A DNA stretch of 11,361 nucleotides, from assembly GCA_002428965.1 (NCBI GenBank), contig DIYI01000010.1, forward strand, positions 1 through 11,361, read 5' to 3'. Shown here in pieces: positions 1 to 6,461 of this stretch. Made by a program: the position numbers and the translations under genes. Source of the stretch: Jejuia sp. UBA6058 (GTDB taxonomy: Bacteria > Bacteroidota > Bacteroidia > Flavobacteriales > Flavobacteriaceae). Position 1 is the first letter of the stretch. Every line of letters begins with the position of its first letter. Under the pieces are notes generated by a model. It saw only the letters and a program-made list of their open reading frames with translations. It searched no databases and had not been told where the DNA came from.

Positions 1-97
1 CACTACGTCATACACAGTGGACGGTCAAACGAACCTTCACAAAAAGACTTTAAACAGAAAGGTTAAAGAACTTTACCAGCAAACACACCCGCGTTAG
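1..97 (+). CDS. Possible C-terminal end of an upstream gene (5' partial)
   Basis: Frame 2 is open from the left edge to a TAG at 95-97 and would encode about 31 residues ending in KELYQQTHPR, a basic, helix-prone tail. Frame 1 is also open, but only to a TAA at 64-66, so the frame is not proven. The frame 2 stop lies inside the first strand of the RNA-like element at 91-249. I do not recognise the protein family and infer no function. It could be plain intergenic sequence. Confidence 0.3.
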   Translation, partial: TTSYTVDGQTNLHKKTLNRKVKELYQQTHPR

Positions 98-249
98 GGA
101 TTGCAGTGGCATCCTTTTTGCGGAGCTTTAGTTGGTAAAATTATCTAAGTCGAAACTACTGCTTTCAAAAAAGACGAGATCCCGAATCAAGTTCGGGACG
201 CTTCGCGAAAAGATATAACGGAAAGCCCGACCCCTTGTGGGTAACGCCC
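91..249 (+). ncRNA. Structured RNA-like element, resembling the flavobacterial Flavo-1 type
   Basis: The segment folds into a consistent nested structure. GCGTTA at 91-96 pairs with TAACGC at 242-247, and GGG at 97-99 can pair with CCC at 226-228. A 3' hairpin forms from ACCC 230-233 and GGGT 239-242, sharing base 242 with the closing stem. A long central stem pairs ATC-TTTTTGCG (111-122) with CGCGAAAAGAT (204-214). The central stem carries an extra perfect 7-bp hairpin (180-186 with 192-198, loop TCAAG). From memory, the start GCGTTAGGGATTG and the end AAGCCCGACCCC...GGGTAACGCCC match an element seen many times in flavobacterial genomes just downstream of genes. I believe it is the Flavo-1 RNA motif, but the name is recollection and not a search result. 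Strand follows the usual orientation of that element. Function is unknown. Confidence 0.5.
180..198. repeat. Perfect inverted repeat TCCCGAA / TTCGGGA
   Basis: A 7-bp perfect stem with a 5-base loop sits in the apical part of the structured element at 91-249. No T-run follows on either strand, so it is not a Rho-independent terminator. Similar CCCGAA...TTCGGG hairpins are, from memory, common intergenic repeats in flavobacteria. It may be a variable apical hairpin of the RNA or a small repeat inserted into it. Confidence 0.45.
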
Positions 250-261
250 AGAAATAGAACT

Positions 262-348
262 TTAATAGCCTATAAGATCACGCTCTTCAATGGGATTGGT
301 TTTACCATCAAACTTAAGTGCGCTCCATAAACTTCTCAAGTATGGGTT
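262..348 (-). pseudogene. Short C-terminus-like fragment of an unrecognised protein
   Basis: On the minus strand one frame is open for 28 codons between TGA (349-351) and TAA (262-264). It reads like real protein, including the stretches YLRSLWSALKF and GKTNPIEERDLIGY. There is no ATG, and the only alternative start is TTG at 337-339. The fragment begins immediately downstream of the terminator of the neighbouring minus-strand lipoprotein gene, so it is not part of that gene. It may be the remnant of a decayed gene, a very short peptide gene, or chance. I do not recognise the family. Confidence 0.2.
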
Positions 349-358
349 TCAATAAAAA

Positions 359-390
359 AAAGGCTGCTAAATTTTAATTTAACAGCCTTT
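359..390 (-). terminator. Rho-independent terminator of the lipoprotein gene
   Basis: AAAGGCTG-TAAATT at 359-373 pairs with AATTTA-CAGCCTTT at 376-390, with one C/A mismatch (367/382). Read on the minus strand, the hairpin is followed by a run of T (complement of 354-360). It lies about 90 bases past the stop codon of the minus-strand lipoprotein gene. On the plus strand no T-run follows, so it acts in one direction. Confidence 0.85.
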
Positions 391-480
391 ATAGAGGGAT
401 CTTAGTCAACTAACCTACAAAACGAATACATAAGATGCCCCCTCTATCAACCAAAAGCAATTTATTTTCTTTTTCAATTG

Positions 481-2196
481 TTACATATTTTCTAGCACTA
501 ATCTGCGAATTATCTCGCCACTAGCGTTGTATTGCTTTAACTCAATTACTGAAGGACTTGTTTCTACCACTTTCCATCTGTGTTCTAAAAGTATCATTGG
601 TTCCTCTTCAGTTCTAAAGTTCATGCCTAAGTATATACCTTCATTTCTGTAAGCAAACCATGATCCAAAGAAGTTCTTTCCTTGTCCTTCGGCTAAAATT
701 TTACCGTTTTGCATGAACGCTATTACAATGCCTTCAAAACTCTCTGTTAAATCTGCATCAAATTCCATATAAGATCCTACCTTCCAAACGCCGTCTCCTA
801 GTAGGAACCCAAAGTCATCAGCTTGAAAATCAGGGCATCGTCTTCTTAAAATAAAGGTATTATTCTCGTTGGATAGCTTAATTAAATCTTCTCTCAAGAA
901 AGTGATTAACCATTGTAATTTTAGGTCTGGTCTGCCTTCTAAATCAATTTCTAAACCTATACCTCCTGGTCTCACAATAACATCGTAAGTTCCTTCAATC
1001 AGTTCACCTTCTACTCTTATTTTAACTACATTATCATCAAAGAATTTTAATGGCGTACCTATGTATGTATTTTGCTTGTGAATATTGTTAACTCTTAACG
1101 TATCAACTCTCCAGAAACATTCCTTTAAAAAGTTCTTTACACGTTCTTTGGTAATATCAATTAATACATCACAATTTCTTTTTAAGATAATTCTGTTACC
1201 GCCTTCTTCAAATACTTTAATTTTACCGTCTTCGAAATCATACAGCAACCATTGTAAGGTAAAGTCTGCTAAATTTTCAAACGCCATATTTAGTAATATT
1301 CCGCGTCTAGTTCTTGTAAGTTTCCACTCGCCTGTTAATATATCGCCATTTCTAGCGCGCATAGTCACTACATTATCTTCTTTAAAATTAATCGCATATT
1401 CTGCATATTGCTCCGTGCTGTTAGTACCATCTCTATTAAATTCGAACACTATCCACGGACACGCTTTTAGGTAATTTTCTAAACGCTCTTTCGAGAAATC
1501 ATTTTCCTCACAACTGTCTTTAGCATTCTCTATAATACGTTTTAATTGCTCGTTATTTTGAGCTGTTAACACAGTACCGTCTTTAAGTATCATATTTACT
1601 GGAAAGTTTAAGCTGGCAAACACTTCAGCATTTTTAACACGTTTCATAAAACGGTGTAGTTCTCTTCTACTTTCAATTTCAACAGTTTCAATTACTTCAA
1701 AATCCGCATCAAATACCGAAAACGAAATAGGGAACTGAAAATCGATACAACGAATTTCTTTCTCCTCTTCTTCTTCATCTTTGCATTCAGCAATAAATTC
1801 TGATAATTGTTCTACATCTTCAATAACAATTTCTTCATGATCTGCAGTAACAATTGTAATTGGGAATAGAATATCCAAGCGATCTATATCGTCTTCAAAC
1901 TCATCATATAGTCTTTGAATTTTTGCATAGTCCGCTTCGGTATCAATTCTAATTTCAATACCTCTTACATTAACAACAACTGGTAATTTTACAGAAATAC
2001 AGCTGGTGCCGTCTATTATGTTGTCTTTAGAACCGTCATTTTTAGCGGTAGCACTCATTAAATCTGTAAGTTCAGATTCTGGGGCAAGGGTTTCACTCTC
2101 GTCTGGAGGAGTAATTTCCACAGCCTCCTCCTGACACGAGGTGAACATTAGAAGGGCAAAAAAAGTTAATAACAATAATGTTTTAAAAGTTTTCAT
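481..2196 (-). CDS. Repeat-containing lipoprotein, probably surface-exposed
   Basis: The 571-residue product starts with a lipoprotein signal peptide, MKTFKTLLLL to lipobox FTSC, so Cys21 would be the lipidated residue. The residues after it are QEE, acidic like the export signals that send Bacteroidota lipoproteins to the outer face of the outer membrane. Four short beta-alpha repeats of about 40 residues follow (69-103, 107-138, 152-188, 194-228), each opening with a hydrophobic strand containing LP or FP and ending in a helix. They are interrupted by an acidic run (DEEEEE, 140-145). Three larger repeats of about 105 residues (237-342, 353-454, 463-569) look like lipocalin-type beta-barrels: each has a W near its start, a G-W/T-Y strand in the middle and a closing I-L-R/K-R strand. 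The frame is open upstream to a GTG at 2241, but that region overlaps the predicted promoter, and the signal peptide fixes ATG 2194-2196. The gene is divergent from the sigma factor and carries a promoter box shared with fecR, so I infer it belongs to the same regulon. Its molecular function is unknown. Confidence 0.85.
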   Translation of the reverse strand: MKTFKTLLLLTFFALLMFTSCQEEAVEITPPDESETLAPESELTDLMSATAKNDGSKDNIIDGTSCISVKLPVVVNVRGIEIRIDTEADYAKIQRLYDEFEDDIDRLDILFPITIVTADHEEIVIEDVEQLSEFIAECKDEEEEEKEIRCIDFQFPISFSVFDADFEVIETVEIESRRELHRFMKRVKNAEVFASLNFPVNMILKDGTVLTAQNNEQLKRIIENAKDSCEENDFSKERLENYLKACPWIVFEFNRDGTNSTEQYAEYAINFKEDNVVTMRARNGDILTGEWKLTRTRRGILLNMAFENLADFTLQWLLYDFEDGKIKVFEEGGNRIILKRNCDVLIDITKERVKNFLKECFWRVDTLRVNNIHKQNTYIGTPLKFFDDNVVKIRVEGELIEGTYDVIVRPGGIGLEIDLEGRPDLKLQWLITFLREDLIKLSNENNTFILRRRCPDFQADDFGFLLGDGVWKVGSYMEFDADLTESFEGIVIAFMQNGKILAEGQGKNFFGSWFAYRNEGIYLGMNFRTEEEPMILLEHRWKVVETSPSVIELKQYNASGEIIRRLVLENM

Positions 2197-2230
2197 GGTT
2201 TGTGTTTTTGGGTTAAACATAGCTTTTTGG

Positions 2231-2265
2231 TTATAAAACACGTCAACTTTAAAAATTCCTACCCC
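2231..2265 (-). promoter_or_regulatory. Predicted ECF sigma promoter of the lipoprotein gene
   Basis: On the minus strand GGGGTAGGAA (2265-2256) is followed by 15 bases and TGTTTTATAA (2240-2231). The same two boxes at the same spacing stand before fecR. Box content and spacing fit ECF promoters, which have a GGAA-type -35 and a -10 about 16 bp further on. A transcript would start near 2225, leaving a leader of about 28 bases before the ATG at 2196 and ruling out the GTG at 2241 as start. Confidence 0.65.
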
Positions 2266-2270
2266 GAAAG

Positions 2271-2300
2271 TTAAAAAAATATTAAAATATTTTATTTTAG
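2271..2300 (+). promoter_or_regulatory. Weak candidate housekeeping promoter of the sigma factor gene
   Basis: TTA at 2271-2273, 19 bases, then TATTTTAG at 2293-2300 resembles the Bacteroidota housekeeping promoter TTG-N19-TAnnTTTG with one mismatch in each box. A start near 2306 would give a short leader before ATG 2322. The region is very AT-rich, so a chance match is quite possible. No GGTAGGAA box faces this gene. Confidence 0.25.
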
Positions 2301-2321
2301 TGCCACCAACTACCTGTTTTT

Positions 2322-2840
2322 ATGGCAAAACAACTACATGAAAATATTTGCGAAGAGCGTTTATTTTCATCTATTTTCAATAAGTATTCTAAAGATTTGC
2401 ACGACTTTTTGTATTATAAGTTTGGTGAGTTGCTCAACCCAAAAGATAAAGTGCAAGAGGCTTTCGTAAAGCTGTGGCAAAATTGCTCCAAAGTATCGCC
2501 AGATAAAGCTAAAAGCTTTGTGTTTACCACCGCCAATAATTTAATGTTGAATGAAGTAGCTCATCAAAAAGTAGTGCTGAAGCATCAACAGACTACTAAG
2601 CCCAAAATGAGCACCAATGAAAGTCCTGAGTTTTTAATGCAAGAGTCTGAATACAATGACAAACTACAAAGAGCTCTAGCTAATTTAACCGAACCGCAAC
2701 GGGTGGCATTTATGATGAACCGCGTTGAAGGCAAACGCTTTAAGGAAATAGCAGAGTTATTGGATATTTCTACCAAAGCAGTTGAGAAACGTATTTATGG
2801 GGCTTTGGTGAAGTTGCGGAAGGAGATAAAAGAATTGTAA
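2322..2840 (+). CDS. FecI-type ECF RNA polymerase sigma factor
   Basis: The 172-residue product has the size and two-domain build of an ECF sigma factor. Region 2 lies at about 15-85, with FNKYSKDLHDFLYYKFG and then VQEAFVKLWQN, the core-binding and -10 recognition helices. Region 4 lies at about 113-170, with LTEPQRVAFMMNRVEGKRF followed by the helix-turn-helix EIAELLDISTKAVEKRI, which reads the -35 box. The genes for its likely anti-sigma factor FecR and a TonB receptor lie downstream, so it is presumably activated by cell-surface signalling. Its stop codon is directly followed by the ATG of the T9SS cargo gene, with no spacer, indicating one transcript and probable translational coupling. 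The predicted regulon promoters lie at 2231-2265 and 5515-5549. The ligand that triggers release cannot be told from this gene. Confidence 0.93.
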   Translation: MAKQLHENICEERLFSSIFNKYSKDLHDFLYYKFGELLNPKDKVQEAFVKLWQNCSKVSPDKAKSFVFTTANNLMLNEVAHQKVVLKHQQTTKPKMSTNESPEFLMQESEYNDKLQRALANLTEPQRVAFMMNRVEGKRFKEIAELLDISTKAVEKRIYGALVKLRKEIKEL

Positions 2841-5483
2841 ATGAAATTAGCCTGCTTTAAAATGAATTTAACCAAATTTAATTTTACACCTTACCCTCTT
2901 TTAACAATTATATTGTTATCCGTTTCAACTTTTGCACAAAACTTTAATCAATTAAATACTCAAAACCTTAAAGGAGGATACTTGGGGTTTAGCTCTTTTG
3001 TTGATTACAATAATGATGGGCTTTTAGATATTTTTACCACAGGTTTAGATTTTGACAATAGATATACAAATGCCGTATTCTATGAAAATAATGGTGATTT
3101 AAGCTTTACCGAGAGTACAATTTCCATAATTCCAAGAGTTATCTATGGTGATTATTCTTGGGGCGATTATGACAACGATGGTGCGCTAGATTTACTTTAC
3201 ACGGGCACAACAAGTGGTTTCGATAGTGAGGGAATTTCTAAAATATATAGAAATACAAATAATGGTTGCGACTTTATAGAACTCCAAACAATGTTACCGG
3301 GTATATCAAGAGGAACTTGCGATTGGGTAGATATGAACAACGACAGTTTGTTAGATATCTTTCTTATAGGATTTAACCAAAACGGAGAGTTAATTGCCAA
3401 GGCCTATCAAAATAACACAAATGATGATTTTGGAGAACAAAACATAATAGGTATTGATTTACTAGAAGGAGACAGAGCAAATTTTTCCCGAAACGAAGCT
3501 AGGTGGGAAGACTTAGATGGCGATGGGTTAAAAGATTTAGTTCTAGCACTTTCCACAGATTTAGATTTCACACTGGAAGTCTATAAAAATCTGGGCGATT
3601 TTCAGTTTTCAAAACAAAACATTGGCCTTCCTAAATTATCTTATGTTGCTATGGAAATTGGAGACATAAATAATGATGGCTTACAAGATATTGTATTTAC
3701 GGGAAGTCCAAATCTTGAGAACTCTTCAGGAGATGGGACGGGGGATTTTTATGTATTTACCAATAATAACAATATGAATTTTAACAATTCCTTCTCAATA
3801 GCTAATGAAGGTGTTTTTTTTAATGATATTGAACTTGGAGATTTTGATAATGACGGCTTTCTTGATGCGATAAACTACGGTACAGGACCATGGGGTGATT
3901 TTCCTGAAGTAACTAAAATATACAAGAATAATGGTAATGGAACCTTTTCTGATTTTTCACATAACCTACCAGATTGTCGTTTTGGAGGTATAGATCTCGG
4001 AGATTTCGATAACGACAACGATTTAGATATTCTTTATTTTGGTAGAATTGAAGACCCATCAGATAATGAAATCACCTATATTTACAAGAACTCATTTGCC
4101 AACATAGACTTACCATCAGAGATATTAACGAGTCAATCTTGCATATGTGATAATACAATAAATTTTTCCCTTAATAACAGCTACGATAGCGTTTCATGGG
4201 ATTTTGGAGACCCATCTTCGGGTAGTCTAAACGTTTCTTCTGACAAAAATGTGAGCCACCTTTTTTCTGATTTTGGCAGCTATACTGTTTCAGCAACTTA
4301 TACCAAAGGATCGACAACCGCTACCATTACCAAATTAATTAACATAATTGAATTACCAGAGATTCAAAAACCTGAAGACCTTGTAATTTGTGAGACAATT
4401 GGTGTGAATCAATTCAATTTTAATGATTTGAATGATCTTCAAATTCTTAATGGAGCTTCGACTGATGACTTTGAAGTTTTTTATTATACTTCTTTAGAAA
4501 ACGCCCAAGAGAATCGTTACAGATTGAGCATGCCGTACAACTTTGATAGTGATGTAACAATATATTCTAGAGTTCAAAGCAGAAATAACTCAAACTGCTT
4601 TAAAACGACGGAGTTTAATGTATCCTCTACAACTAACCCTATTGCTAATCCAGTTGATGATTTGATGGAATGCGATAATAACAATGATGGCTTTGCTACG
4701 TTTGATCTTTCGCAACTAGAAACAATGGTAATAGGCAACCAATCGAACGTAGAAACTGTTTATTTCAACAATCTTAATGAGATTATACCTAAGGACGATT
4801 TAGATAATTATGAAAACATTTCAGAAGGAACCGAAACAATAACTATTAGAGTTTTGAGCACCTTAAGTGAATGTTTCGAAGAAACAACAACAAATTTAAT
4901 TGTTAATTCACTTCCTCGTGCTAATGAGCTAGATGTTATAATTGCTTGTGATGATAATGGTGATGGTATTTCTAACCTTTTTGATACGTCTATGGTGGAG
5001 GAAACTGTTCTTGATAATCAAACTGGGATGGAGATAACTTATTTTGATAATAATGGTAACGAGTTTCTAAACCTTGATAACCCTTTCAGTAATACTATTC
5101 CCTTCCAGGAGACCATCGTTGTCCGAGTAACAAACACAATTAGTAGATGCTATTCAGAAACAGAACTTTTATTAAGGACTGAAGCTCAGATTAATTGTAG
5201 CGAATCATCAGAAGAAACAGCAGATATTATATACCCAAAGTTCTTTACCCCCAACGATGATGGATATAATGATTACTGGCAAATAAAGGGTACAAGTGAT
5301 TTCTCAAATTATAAAATCTCGATTTTCGATCGGTATGGAAAATTATTAAAGCAGATTTCAGGAAGTAGTATCGGATGGGATGGAACCTATAACGGTAAAC
5401 AAATGGAAACTAATGATTATTGGTTTAAAGTTGATTTTAACAACACTAACATCACCACAGGACATTTTAGCTTAAAAAGATAA
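2841..5483 (+). CDS. Large T9SS type B cargo protein: FG-GAP propeller, PKD, repeats, CHU_C-type sorting domain
   Basis: This 880-residue protein is predicted to be exported through Sec and then secreted by the type IX system. A signal peptide ends near SVSTFAQ (residue 33). Seven VCBS/FG-GAP calcium-binding motifs of the form DxDxDGxxD begin at about residues 55, 109, 164, 224, 275, 334 and 388, roughly 55 apart, which fits a seven-bladed beta-propeller. The third (DMNNDSLLD) and seventh (DFDNDNDLD) have weakened loops. A PKD-like domain with SWDFGDP lies at about 425-505. Three repeats of about 95 residues follow (506-600, 601-693, 694-786); the last two open with the C-D-x-N-x-D-G pattern usual in this protein class. 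Residues 796-880, starting YPKFFTPNDDGYNDYW, form the gliding-motility-associated (type B) sorting domain. ATG 2841 abuts the sigma factor stop; ATG 2862 (residue 8) would also keep the signal peptide. AAGGAG sits about 15 bases before 2841. Ligand or substrate is unknown; a surface adhesion or sensing role is inference. Confidence 0.9.
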   Translation: MKLACFKMNLTKFNFTPYPLLTIILLSVSTFAQNFNQLNTQNLKGGYLGFSSFVDYNNDGLLDIFTTGLDFDNRYTNAVFYENNGDLSFTESTISIIPRVIYGDYSWGDYDNDGALDLLYTGTTSGFDSEGISKIYRNTNNGCDFIELQTMLPGISRGTCDWVDMNNDSLLDIFLIGFNQNGELIAKAYQNNTNDDFGEQNIIGIDLLEGDRANFSRNEARWEDLDGDGLKDLVLALSTDLDFTLEVYKNLGDFQFSKQNIGLPKLSYVAMEIGDINNDGLQDIVFTGSPNLENSSGDGTGDFYVFTNNNNMNFNNSFSIANEGVFFNDIELGDFDNDGFLDAINYGTGPWGDFPEVTKIYKNNGNGTFSDFSHNLPDCRFGGIDLGDFDNDNDLDILYFGRIEDPSDNEITYIYKNSFANIDLPSEILTSQSCICDNTINFSLNNSYDSVSWDFGDPSSGSLNVSSDKNVSHLFSDFGSYTVSATYTKGSTTATITKLINIIELPEIQKPEDLVICETIGVNQFNFNDLNDLQILNGASTDDFEVFYYTSLENAQENRYRLSMPYNFDSDVTIYSRVQSRNNSNCFKTTEFNVSSTTNPIANPVDDLMECDNNNDGFATFDLSQLETMVIGNQSNVETVYFNNLNEIIPKDDLDNYENISEGTETITIRVLSTLSECFEETTTNLIVNSLPRANELDVIIACDDNGDGISNLFDTSMVEETVLDNQTGMEITYFDNNGNEFLNLDNPFSNTIPFQETIVVRVTNTISRCYSETELLLRTEAQINCSESSEETADIIYPKFFTPNDDGYNDYWQIKGTSDFSNYKISIFDRYGKLLKQISGSSIGWDGTYNGKQMETNDYWFKVDFNNTNITTGHFSLKR

Positions 5484-5514
5484 ATAGTTGTGGAAATTAA
5501 AAAAAATTAATCTA

Positions 5515-5549
5515 GAGGTAGGAAAAAATAAAAGTAACCTGTTATATAA
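5515..5549 (+). promoter_or_regulatory. Predicted ECF sigma promoter of the fecR-receptor operon
   Basis: GAGGTAGGAA (5515-5524) is followed by 15 bases and TGTTATATAA (5540-5549). It matches the promoter-like sequence upstream of the divergent lipoprotein gene in both boxes and in exact spacing. A transcript start near 5556 leaves only about 9 bases before ATG 5565, which excludes the in-frame TTG at 5550 as the start codon. The 81-bp gap between the cargo gene and fecR is otherwise featureless and shows no terminator, so read-through from the sigma transcript is also possible. Confidence 0.65.
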
Positions 5550-5564
5550 TTGAATAGCGACAAG

Positions 5565-6461
5565 ATGAACAAAGAAGAACTCATATTAAAATGGTTAAAT
5601 AACGATCTAAATGATCAAGAATTCGAGGCATTTAAAGCTCTTGAAGACTATAAAGATTTAGTGAAGTTAAACCAGAATTTGCAAGGATTTAAAGCAGATA
5701 CTTATGACTCTAAAAAAGAGTTACAAAGTGTATTATCTGCTATTAAAACTGAGCAAACAGCAAAAATCCTTTGGTTAAAACCACTAATGAGAGTTGCTGC
5801 CGTTATTGCTATTTGTTTTAGTGTGTATTTTTACACTAATTCACTTGACACCACTGTTTCAACAGAAATAGCAGAAGTTAAAACTGAAACTTTACCAGAT
5901 GCATCTACCGTTTCCCTCAATGCAAAATCACTGTTAGCTTACAATAAAAATGATTGGAAAACACAGCGAGAAGTAGAACTACAAGGTGAAGCCTTTTTTA
6001 AGGTAGCTAAAGGTTCTACATTCAACGTTAACACAACATCAGGAACAGTTACGGTTTATGGCACTCAATTTAATGTAAAGCAACGAGACAATTATTTTGA
6101 AGTTATTTGCTACGAAGGATTGGTTGGAGTAACGTACAACACCAAAGAAACAAAATTAAAGCCTGGAGACAGCTTTGTAGTTATCGATGGGAAAATTATT
6201 GCTAAAGAAAAAGATTATCGCTCTGCACCGTCGTGGTTAAATAGCGAAAGTGAATTTAAAAGCGTACCATTTAAACAAGTTGTTGCAGAATTTGAAAGAC
6301 AATATGATGTTGAGATTACTTTGATGAATATAGATTCCACGCAACTATTTACTGGATCGTTTACACATGAAAACTTAGAACTCGCATTAAAATCAATTGC
6401 TGTACCTTTACAAGTAATGTATAGTAAAGACAACAATTCGATTATTTTAAAGCGTGAGTAG
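5565..6461 (+). CDS. FecR-type anti-sigma factor
   Basis: The 298-residue inner-membrane protein relays the signal from a TonB receptor to the sigma factor. A cytoplasmic N-terminal part opens MNKEELILKWLNNDLNDQEF, typical of FecR proteins of Bacteroidota. One membrane segment follows at about 75-91 (MRVAAVIAICFSVYFY). The periplasmic FecR domain spans about 100-210, with the characteristic LPDASTVSLNAKS (110-122), REVELQGEAFFKVAK (135-149) and VYGTQFNV (164-171). The C-terminal domain (about 223-298, WLNSESEFKSVPFKQVV onward) is the DUF4974 type, expected to contact the receptor's STN domain. Start ATG 5565 is chosen because family members begin this way and because the promoter box covers the upstream TTG. 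Its last 8 bases overlap the receptor gene, so the two are co-translated. It should bind the sigma factor encoded at 2322, although a 2.6-kb gene separates them. Confidence 0.92.
   Translation: MNKEELILKWLNNDLNDQEFEAFKALEDYKDLVKLNQNLQGFKADTYDSKKELQSVLSAIKTEQTAKILWLKPLMRVAAVIAICFSVYFYTNSLDTTVSTEIAEVKTETLPDASTVSLNAKSLLAYNKNDWKTQREVELQGEAFFKVAKGSTFNVNTTSGTVTVYGTQFNVKQRDNYFEVICYEGLVGVTYNTKETKLKPGDSFVVIDGKIIAKEKDYRSAPSWLNSESEFKSVPFKQVVAEFERQYDVEITLMNIDSTQLFTGSFTHENLELALKSIAVPLQVMYSKDNNSIILKRE

Larger units (their letters stand above)
1..480. other. Stretch without a complete gene
   Basis: No intact coding region is visible here. The stretch contains a possible gene end (1-97), the structured RNA-like element (91-249), a short protein-like fragment on the minus strand (262-348), and the terminator of the lipoprotein gene (359-390). 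Between 391 and 480 I see only ordinary AT-rich 3' flanking sequence. Confidence 0.6.

Noticed and set aside
180..198. Terminator of the possible upstream gene
   Set aside because: The hairpin has no T-run on either side and sits within the larger nested RNA fold.
1085..1474. A 129-codon open frame on the plus strand inside the lipoprotein gene
   Set aside because: It is antisense to a gene with a clear signal peptide and internal repeats, and its translation is low-complexity Ser/Leu-rich.
2197..2241. Extended lipoprotein start at GTG 2241 or ATG 2220
   Set aside because: The GTG lies within the predicted promoter box, and both would put extra residues before a perfectly placed lipoprotein signal peptide beginning at 2196.
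2292..2320. A third ECF promoter copy in front of the sigma factor gene, since CCTGTTTTTAT before ATG 2322 resembles the -10 box
   Set aside because: The expected GGTAGGAA box 15 bases upstream is absent (the sequence there is AT only), and the box would overlap the start codon.
5550..5564. fecR start at TTG 5550
   Set aside because: It directly adjoins the predicted -10 box, upstream of the expected transcript start; FecR relatives begin at the Met encoded at 5565.
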